Source: Lycocorax pyrrhopterus obiensis
Taxonomy: Eukaryota; Chordata; Aves; Passeriformes; Paradisaeidae
Length of the DNA: 64,000 bases
Direction of reading: 5' to 3'
Assembly (NCBI GenBank): GCA_014706295.1
Contig: JACSVZ010000002.1
Span: forward strand, 129,155,431 to 129,219,430
Numbering within the stretch: position 1 is the stretch's first letter; the number at the start of each line of letters is the position of its first letter. Shown here in pieces: positions 37,501 through 64,000 of the stretch. Under the pieces are notes generated by a model. It was not told where the DNA came from and did not search any database. It saw only the letters and a list, made by a program, of their open reading frames with translations. The position numbers and the translations under genes were made by a program.

Positions 37501-38958
37501 TATACAGTCTTGAAGAAGCTTTTCAATAACTACACACGACACTTGAAATATTTGTTTAAAGAAAAAAGAAGTACTTTAATAAGAACAGTAAAGGTACAGA
37601 ACAATAAGAAACAAATGTCAGTACACTGAGAACAAGGTCAGGATTAATATTTTATATAAACTGGTTTATTCTCTTCTTACTATGAGTTCAAATCAGTTTA
37701 GCACCCTTTTTGTTCAGAGACTAAAAAAAGTTAATATTTTATAAGATTTATTTATAATACCCTTAAGGTTTAGAGTATGTTTATGTAACCCTTCTGCCAG
37801 GAATTGGCAGCAACTGAAAGAGCTGGATTCGTTTATCTAGGGGTTCTCCCTGAAAACTTAAACAACAGCAGTTTCAGCCTCCACCCAAAGCTAAATGACC
37901 TTCTTTGGGTGCCCTGACAAACAATAAATCCTGCTCAAGGCACAGCAAGGGTTTAAAATAAGGTTCAGAGTTTCAAGACAAAGAGAACTTTAGAGATGAG
38001 GAAAAGGGAAGAAGAAAGGCTCAGAGTAAACCCACAAGGGCCACTAAACAATAAAATCAATAATGTTTAAGTGTGATCCTTAACCTCTTTCTCCTCCTCG
38101 TCTCTGTGACACAAAATAAAGGCTTGCTCTTGTTTCCAAATAGATGCCTTGTCCCTTGAATATCACTGCCCACTCAAAACTCTCCCCATATTTGCTGCAT
38201 GGCTTCACTTTGCAGCTAAGCTAATGAATGTATATATTACTGTCCGCAACCCAGGAGACCCCACCCTCTCCCCAGCCCACAGCCCCTTGCTCAGCTGACC
38301 ATGCAGTGAACTAGTTCAAGGCACCAAACTGGCAGGAAAGGAACTCATGAAAAACAAAAGTGAGCAGTGGATGAGATTCTGCTGGTTTAACTCCCTGTAG
38401 TATAAAATGAAGCTCAAAGTTGGCACCAAGGAGGAGGATGGCATGGCTGGGGATAGAAAGAAGAGCCAGACTGCTGTTGTGCCTCTTTTAGCAAGAGCTA
38501 GATTGGGCTAGTAACTAATAGGTTGGGCTGGTGTCATTTTAAGATGAAACTGCTTTTAAGCATGCTGGCATTTTTGTATGAATCTGCTGGCCTATCCTCA
38601 TATGGGCCGAATTTTGAGGAAGCACAACTGTTCTGTCCACGACTACGTGGCAAACAGAGCTATTCTGTCTTTAGATGTAAAGTCCAGCCAGCCTGTACAG
38701 TGAGGAACCCCTCTGCCAGCTAAGAGGAGGAAATAGGGCTTCTGCTGCAAACCTTAAACACCACATTTTACCAAGGGTGGAGCCCTGGGGCCAGTTTTGC
38801 TGCCTGGGCAGAACTGCTCTGCCTTTCTCCCTCACACAGTGCACCAGCCTGAGGCTTTTCCCAGTCCCACAGCCACTCCTATGCCACACTGCCCAAAACA
38901 GGAAGGCTTTTACAATTCAGATTCCTTGAGTTTTTTGGGCACCAGGTTTAAAAACTTA
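31514..38958. other. Intergenic region between divergent promoters, part 3
   Basis: About 7.4 kb upstream of the NDUFAF6 island, AT-rich, with only short chance frames and no recognisable exon or repeat family. Distal NDUFAF6 5' exons, which exist in some species, cannot be excluded. Confidence 0.5.
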
Positions 38959-39635
38959 ATCACAGAATCAATTAGGTTGGAAAAGACCTCTGAGATCATC
39001 GAGCCCAATCTAACCAAACACCATGTCAACTACACAATGGCACTAAGTCCCATGTTCAGTCTTTCCTTAAATACCTCCATGGATAGTGACTCTACCAGCT
39101 CTCTGGGCATCCCATTCCAATGTCTAATCACCCTTTCTGTGAAGAAATTCTTCCTAATGTCCAACCTAAACCTCTTCTGTCACAGCTTATGCTGATTTCC
39201 TCTTGTGTCACTGGTTACCTGGGAGGCCAACCCCCACCTGGTTACAACCTCCTCTTAGGTACTTGTATAGAGCATTAAGGTCCCCCCGAGCCTCATTTTC
39301 TCCAGGCTAAACACCTTCAGTGCCCTCAGCTGCTCAGTGCTCCACACCCTTCACCAGCTCCACTGCCCTTCTCTGGACATGCTCCAGCACCTCAATGTCT
39401 TTCTTGTAGTGAGGGGCCCAGAACGGGACTGAGCACCTGAGGTGTGGCCTCACCAGTGCTGAGTACTCTCACTACCCTGGTCCCGCTGGCCACACTACTG
39501 CTGATACAGGTCAGGATGCCATTGGTATTCTTGGCCACCCAGCCATACACTGGCTCATGTTCAGCCAGCTGCCGACCAGCACCCCGAGGTCCTTTTCCGC
39601 TGGGCCGCTTTCCAGCCACTGTGTCTGGTTTCTCG
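38959..39635 (-). mobile_element. CR1 LINE 3' end next to the NDUFAF6 promoter
   Basis: Minus-orientation CR1 running from the 3' tip ('aatcacagaatcaattaggttgg') through 'ctctgggcatcccattcc', 'ggtccccccgagcctcattttc' and 'ccagcaccccgaggtccttttccgctgggc'. It ends within the edge of the CpG island, under 200 bp from the NDUFAF6 start codon. Confidence 0.93.
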
Positions 39636-39798
39636 AGGAGCGGAGGGCGGGATGCCCCTCGGGCGGCGCTGGAGGCTGAGGCCCGGGCGGCCTGTGCCGG
39701 GCGCCGTCCGCGGCGCACAAAGAAAGCGCCGCGCGCCTCCACAGCGTCCCGGCCGGGGGCGCCCCCTGCCGGCCACCCGTGCGCGGGCGGGGCGGGGC

Positions 39799-57670
<17,872 letters not shown>

Positions 57671-58345
57671 AGTTTGTTTGGTTTTTTTCATATGGATTCA
57701 GAGTGCTGAGTTTTTTTTCTTTAGTGTCTTAACTTGCTAAAATTGTGAAGTGTCTGACTTCACACTTCTGCAAAATGCAGTTCCTGGGAAACAGCAGATG
57801 CACATGAACTGTAGCTGTCAGCTTGCTGGCAGTAGTTAAGTTTCTTCTTGGAATATTAGGCTGATATCTCTTTTTCACATGTCTGCCAAGTCATATGTCC
57901 TTGTCTGAGATTGCTTTTCTTGTCTTTCCTGTAATAACAGCAATATGACAGAATTCTTGGACAAACACTGTGCTAATGGATACTTCTGTCAGTTCTGATT
58001 CTTTGCTGAGAAAAGGAAAAAGAAAAAAGACTGCTTTGTTTGTGCCCAAAAGCAGTTACAGTAAATACCCTATAAATCAGCTAAGTAGTTCTATTTAGTG
58101 CAAGGAGCAGGCTTCATGCAAGTAGGGATGATGCTTCAAAGTTGGAAGAATGAGCAGGTATATTTGAACACAAGAAAACTGTCAGGAAAAGCTTTAGCAG
58201 AAATTATGTAACTGTATGTTGAGATTGAGCATTGAAGTGACTGTAGGTAGTGGGAGGATAGCTTTGCAACCAAGGAAGAGAGCCCATACATTAATATGTA
58301 TGGATTAGCATGGATAAAATAAAATACATATTTTACCTCTGGAAT
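57671..58345 (+). other. NDUFAF6: NDUFAF6 3' untranslated region (extent uncertain)
   Basis: AT-rich sequence after the stop. ATTAAA overlaps the stop codon (57666-57671) and AATAAA occurs at 58318-58323; the second is the more plausible polyadenylation signal. Confidence 0.35.
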
Positions 58346-60342
58346 TTTCACTCTGCTCTTAGTTTGTGGCTGTATCTTCCTCCTGGCCTCGTCTCTGTTG
58401 TTGCCCACAGCTGTCACTGCAGTGTGGGTTCGACTGCCCCTTTGTTCAGTATCCAGCATGTCTCTCAGGACACACTCCTACATGGCTTCTCTGAATTCCT
58501 TTTCTTTGGTATTGTGAAAACATATTCCTGACCGTTTCAGATAATTTTAGTCCCCTCTCTCTAAAGATACTGATCTGGGGTTTTTTTGTGGGAAATTACT
58601 AGTAGCTTTGTACTCAGCATCTTTTAGGATCAAGGTAAATCTGTTTGATTAGTTGTATGGTAAAATGCTTCCTAACATTCAGCTTGATTCAGTTGCACAA
58701 ATCCAGTAGTTTGTTCTGCCCTCATCCTTGTTCTAGCAAATAGCTGCTTTTCGTAGAGATTTTTTTTTTTTTAAATTGGGGCTGAACTCCCCAGATGCTT
58801 AGCTGCATAACAACATCCTGTATTTTAGTGTAAAATGCTACATAATGAATTTCTGTGAACAAGATTTGTGGCTTTTTTTATCACAAGCTGTCAGCATACG
58901 AGAAATCTTAGGAACCTGACATTAAGTTCTTTATTTGGTGATTTTGCTTTACATGTTTGAAGTTGGTTTGTGATACAGATCTTGGTTAATTCTGCAGTTT
59001 TTTATTCCCAAGTAAGACCTTTCTTTTTGAGTTTGTTCAGCTCAGGTCCTAGTTTCTGTATTACTAGAGGTGGAATAATCAAGGTGATACAAACCAAGAA
59101 GAATCAGTATGTACTGGATTGGGAGCATACTGGCTGTTTTCTTAATGTAAAATCTTAACAGGCTCTGTCCACTTTTCAGATCAGCTGTGGTATCGTATCA
59201 CTGGTGTTTCTGAATGTGGCAAAGAAGTCTGGTGAAAAGAAAATGGTTAATTCCTATGCAGGCACTGCAGCTCTTCCTGCCAAATGAAGAGCAAAGGCTT
59301 AGGCTCTGTTGCTGCTACCAGGCCAGCTGCACATTCGCTCTGTTTATTTTGTGATCTGGAGCAAGCATTACAAATGCCTCTTTCTGCACTTGGTCATGTT
59401 TTGTTCTAAACGTGCTGAGTCAGGACAGCTGAGGCAGCCCTGTTCTCTCAAAAGGAATCACCCTTCTGTAGTCTTCTTCCAGGCAACTAGCGACAAGATA
59501 AGAGGACACAGCCTCAAGCTGTGCCAGGGGAGGTTTAGGCTGGACATAAGGAGGAATTTTTTTGTGGAAAGGGTTGTTAAACATTGGAACAGGCTGTCCA
59601 GGGAAGTGGTAGTGTCACCATCCCTGGAAGTGTTCAAGAAATGACTGGATGTGGTACTTAGTGCTATGGTTTAGTTTACAAGGTGGTGATCAGTCAAAGG
59701 TTTGACTCAATCTCAGAGGTCTTTTCCAACCTAAATGATTCTGTGATTCTGTGATACTTCCTTTCTCATCATGGCAGGTAAAGAGCAGCCTCCTCTGCTT
59801 TGACCATCCTCCAGCACTTCAACCTAGCAATTTCCCAAATTTTCCTCACAGCAATATCCTCTGAAGGACAGGTCCTTCTCCAACCTTCTCTAATCCATAC
59901 AAAGCTGTAGCTAGGCCCGTTCTTGACCCTTTCCCCAACTGTAGCCTAGGATGGCAGCTTCTCTTCTACAAGGGACCGGGATAACCTTACAACACTGCAA
60001 CTCCATGAATGCACAATTCTAACACTGGATTTTGAAAGAATTTGAGAAAAGCAGGTACTAGTATTTTATCCAGTGCGAACTTCAGATCACTAAACTTCAG
60101 GTTTAAAGTCATCACTGCTGAAAATCAGTCTTATTTTCTGGTTCCTATTAAATAGAAACATGCAAGTAGCAAACCAAAACAACCCCACCCCAATCCATCA
60201 TAAAAACTGCTAAGACATTAATAACCAACATTACTAGGTTGTCAGTGGGTTATTTTAAAATGTAAAAACCCCTTTTACGTTAAAAATTAGGAAGAGAAAC
60301 CAGTCTCCTAAAATTTAGTTCACTAAAAGCAAGAGGAACAGT
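58346..60342. other. Downstream flank of NDUFAF6
   Basis: No firm gene. A minus-strand coding-like block (about 58340-58480) ends at a donor-like GAG|GTAAAATATG. The CR1 at 59477-59757 lies here. Confidence 0.4.
59477..59757 (+). mobile_element. CR1 LINE 3' end
   Basis: 'gacaagataagaggacacag', 'tgccaggggaggtttaggct', 'catccctggaagtgttcaag' and the end 'gattctgtgattctgtg'. Sense orientation. Confidence 0.94.
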
Positions 60343-63300
60343 CTACACCAGCTGTGGAAACAAGTCGTAGTCCATTACAGGTTGAATTATTTCACAAGCT
60401 AAATATCCCTCCCATAATTGTTTGAATTGGCATTGGTTAACAACCAACTGGATTTGCAACTGTACAGGTATCAAGAAAATGTCCCACTTTAGTATTAACA
60501 AAATTGAAATCAGACTTACTCTGAGGTCAGGGTAATCCAGAAATACTCCCCATGTGTAAACTTTCTTTGCTTTCCCATCACATACTTGTGATTGTACATC
60601 CATCTGAGAACATCTTGGATGAATCATAGAGGGTATCTGCAAATCTGCAGTGACACAAATGTCTTAAGTCAGGATTTCTCTTTATTTGGAATACAGTATC
60701 AATGAAGTATACCATACCTGGAATAGGTACCTCTCTGCAATAACAGAACTGTTACCATTTTTTCAGTAGGAAATGCTTGACTTTTACTTTCTGGCAGAAG
60801 TCACTGCTCCATAAAAATGAGAAACTTGGATACAAAAAAAAGCACTAGGGAAAATAGTCATGTTACCATTACAGCACTGTAGGATAAAACTCCAAGTAAT
60901 TTAGTTTAGGAAAAACATCTTGCATTGCAAACTTTAGGACATAATTATTCTGTTCCACATGTGACTCTGGGTCCACGCTGCTTGAAGTACAGCTTTTTTA
61001 GTTTATACTGTTTATTACTGAGAAGGTACTCATAGAAGAAATGAAAGCCAAGAGATTATTTTTCAATTAGGTACCATTTGAAAACCAAACTACAGAATCA
61101 AAAAACCAGCAGCTGCCAAAAACCACAAGTTTGGCCAGCATAACTAGATGGGCAGCAGCATTATGCAAGAAACACCGTGTGCTGATTTGGGAGAGACACA
61201 ACAGAAGTAACAATGGATTCAAGAAAGCTGAAACCTAGTAAATACTGTAACCGTTCTTGGGAAGAAAAAAGGTGCTAAAGGTCCAGTTTGGCTTTCACTT
61301 GCTATTTGAACCTTCATCTTCAGAAGTTTGAGCTCTTTGGCAATCCAGCATTTCACTCTCCTCGCTTAGATCTGACTGTTTAGGAAATAGGATACTCCTA
61401 TTTCCAGAAGGAGACTTAGCCACAAGGATCACTCTCTTTCTTTTTTTTGATCCATTTTTTCAGTTGTCTTTGACATTTTAGTGTTCTTCCACAGGAATAT
61501 ATTGGGAGGATGCAAACTGAACTTTCCTAGGAAAAGAAGGAAGAATACACAGTTACCTGAACCACTTATATTGAACTAAGAAGGAAATTCTGACGCGTTA
61601 AAGAAAGTTTACTCTCTAATTCTCCTGACTCAGCTAACAGCAAGTAACAAACCACTTCTACACCAAGAAGTAGCTCTCAGGAAAAAAAACCCTAAAATCC
61701 AACAAACCAGCTTTCACAGCTAAAGCTCCCCTCCCACACTGTTTTCTTGTGGACAACTTGAGCTCAGTCCCCTTTGAAAAAATTATTGTGGCAAAGCCTT
61801 TCATAAAAACGTAGGGTTTCATGAAAAAACCAAAAACCCCTTAATTTCAAAATTAGTTTAGTGACCAGTCTCCAAAAGCCCATCTATAACATGTGATGAG
61901 GAAAAAGCAGAGGTACTTTTAACAGTAGGACCAGCAGTCCTCAGGTTACCCAGCCTCCTGAGTTGGAAGAAAGGAGCTATGTTCTTCCTTCTTTTCCAAG
62001 GAATTTTCCTCTGGCAACACGTAATGTTTCACTGGACATTATCTAAGATTGATGAGAAGAAAGACCAAATGTTTATTACAGGTACTATAAAATAGTTTAA
62101 TATATCCTGATAGTGCTGATACCTCACACAGGTACTTTAGGGATCTGTTGAGAATCATCACTCTCCGTCATTTCCCCACATCCCTGAGGGCTCCAGGTCG
62201 GATTTGACACCTGAGGTGCAGAGGAACTTTCGATGTGGCATGCAGGAAGTGGAGGGGTTGGTGATTAAACTGTTTTTACGTGCATTTGAGCATGTACTGC
62301 AGTCAGCTTTTATTTCTCGCAGGCAGTTGCCATCCATTTGCATTTATAATGTGCTCTGGTACTGCCAGTTGCTGCAGAAAATAGTCTTCTAGCATTGCTT
62401 CCATGGATGATTCTATCATGGGAGTTGGTACCTAACTTTGGGATAGTCAAGGTAAGGTATATCTGAGGGAAAAGGGGAAAAAATTTAATAATATCATTAA
62501 GTTGTGAATGAGACTGTTATCTGGGCTTTGAGATGAGAACTAAACTTGGTCATACTTGCACAAGACTTTGCTGGAGTTGTGCCCTTCTGATTTTCCTGGG
62601 ATAGAAACCTCATTAAACTGTATGAAATAATAAAAAAATATTTGAAAGCAATCCATCTGTTCCTTCTCATGCCACCCATATCAAAGCACAGACATCTCTT
62701 CTGCCTTTTTTTCCTCCCTCATTTATTTACTTTCTCTTCCTCAGTCTCTGACTGGCATTTCTCCTTTCTCCTCTGAAGACTCATTCAGGGCCTGTGTTAA
62801 CCTGGACCTGCAGTCTCTCAGTTTAAAGCTGCATTTCTGGCACAGTAACATAAAATATCTCTACTGGTTCACTCAAAGGCACATCCATCCTCTGTCTTGC
62901 TTTTTGGCCCACTCTGATTTTGCTCATGTTTTTCAAGTGCTTCTTTCCAATGAACTCATGAACTGCCCCACATCAGACATTCATCTCCTCCTATACCATA
63001 ATGATATTCTTCTTACCAAGTCCTAAATGCCTTTCAGGAAATTTGGCACCCAAATAGAAATGGTGTTGATGTCTGGCAAGATCTGACAGTTGAGTCAGGG
63101 TCTTGGCATACTTCTGGCACTCTGCTATCAGCAGACTATTGTAAATTCATGGCAAAGGATGGAACAAAGTAATAATGAAAAAACCCACATGGTTTGGTTA
63201 CACGTAATACTCTGATGGATTACTTTCCTGCACTTGACTAAGGCATAATGAAAACACAGTCACAGTTCTGTTCAACTGAAGTTCAGAATCTCACCTTTAG

Positions 63301-63624
63301 ACACAAATCCTAGAAATAAAGTATTTGGAAATAATTGGCCTCAGACCTGCAGAACAGTATCTTTCTGGATTTGTTAAACAGGAATTTTAGGGTTCTTTGG
63401 TGGTTTGTCTTTGCAGACAGACTAGCTTGACTTGTTCCTGAAAGCATATTTGGCCTCTGATCACAAACTGAATTGATAAAATTTCTTGCATTAATAGCAA
63501 ACAAATCAAACCCTCCTATTAGAAAGCCAGTGCAATTCAGGGGAAAACAAAACAAACAAAACATCAGAAAAATAAAAAACCAAAACAAATGCACCTTTAA
63601 GTCCCAAGCCCTTGCTTTTGGCAT
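60343..63624 (-). other. Unassigned coding-like blocks on the minus strand
   Basis: Several open blocks look protein-coding and have plausible splice sites, but I recognise no family. The clearest are 60520-60644 (125 nt, acceptor TGTCACTGCAG, donor GTAAGT, reading QIPSMIHPRCSQMDV to VFLDYPDL) and 63017-63135 (119 nt, acceptor TTTACAATAG, donor GTAAGA, reading AECQKYAKTLTQLSDLAR). Others start at 62431 (MEAMLEDYFLQQLAVPEHI) and 61526 (acceptor CCTTCTTTTCCTAG). The 62.1-62.4 and 61.3-61.5 kb blocks would need frameshifts to be read through, which suggests a decayed gene, an old repeat or chance. If real, the gene is convergent with NDUFAF6. Confidence 0.25.
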
Positions 63625-64000
63625 GTTGTAGTCTTTTCAAAGTTTTCAAATGGCTGCATGCAAAGAAAGGTTTGAGCTCTCCAGTTATTTATGCTTCTTT
63701 TACTCACCTGAACTGCTGACTTTGTCTGTCCTTTCATTCACAGTAACTACTTTTTGATTACTTAAAAGCACGGAAGCTTGACTGTTTGGTTTGTTGTGTT
63801 TAGTTTAACTAATTCTGTATGCTTTATATTGTTTTACCTTGTAGGGTCTACCTACTAGGCAAAGATCACAAGAGTAGTAACAATCCCATTTTTGTTTCTC
63901 AGTATTTCCTTCGTGGAAATGTTCTTTGGGATGTTCTTTGCTTTTCTATTGTTATGAATTTTTACTAAAAGCTAGTTGTTTAATGACTAGAGCTGGTGCC

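Noticed and set aside
62204..62392. 62-codon plus-strand frame
   Set aside because: It has no start context, splice partner or family. The opposite strand reads more like coding sequence, though that too is uncertain.

Overview
The window is vertebrate nuclear DNA, almost certainly from a bird. It contains at least a dozen CR1 LINE copies, several with the typical avian CR1 3' end (imperfect repeats of the kind 'attctatga'), two avian-style LTR fragments, CpG-island promoters, and genes split into short exons by GT-AG introns. The gene order matches the vertebrate block TP53INP1 - NDUFAF6 (human 8q22.1). Nothing here is bacterial or viral, and I see no CRISPR array, operon, tRNA or rRNA gene.

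Layout. (1) 1-1750 is a dense CpG island with no recognisable coding exon. It is probably the promoter and 5' end of a neighbour to the left; by synteny CCNE2 on the minus strand would fit, but the sequence alone does not prove it. (2) 1.8-8.3 kb is a repeat-rich spacer holding CR1 copies (one with decayed reverse-transcriptase sequence) and an LTR. (3) About 8.65-20.6 kb on the minus strand is TP53INP1, a p53-inducible autophagy and stress protein: a 3' UTR of about 3.2 kb, three coding exons (11829-12078, 16160-16508, 17140-17251; 236 codons plus stop) and a CpG-island promoter with a probable non-coding first exon at 20.1-20.85 kb. (4) 20.83-39.6 kb lies between two divergent promoters. It has no supported gene, two abutting CR1s beside the TP53INP1 island, an ancient CR1-like stretch near 28.6-29.2 kb and a long inverted repeat at 30105-30163. 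(5) 39.65-57.7 kb on the plus strand is NDUFAF6, a mitochondrial complex I assembly factor. All nine coding exons can be read with matching phases and give a 320-residue protein; intron 2 appears to be a GC-AG intron. (6) 57.7-64 kb lies downstream of NDUFAF6. Its minus strand holds several open, splice-flanked, coding-like blocks that I cannot assign to a family.

TP53INP1 and NDUFAF6 are transcribed divergently, about 19 kb apart. They are not known to act in one pathway, although both touch mitochondrial homeostasis (autophagy/mitophagy adaptor and complex I assembly). The most useful second looks are the unassigned minus-strand blocks, the GC-AG intron, the in-frame 99-bp duplication directly after the first coding exon of TP53INP1, the 30.1-kb hairpin, and the thrice-repeated 13-mer in the first CpG island.
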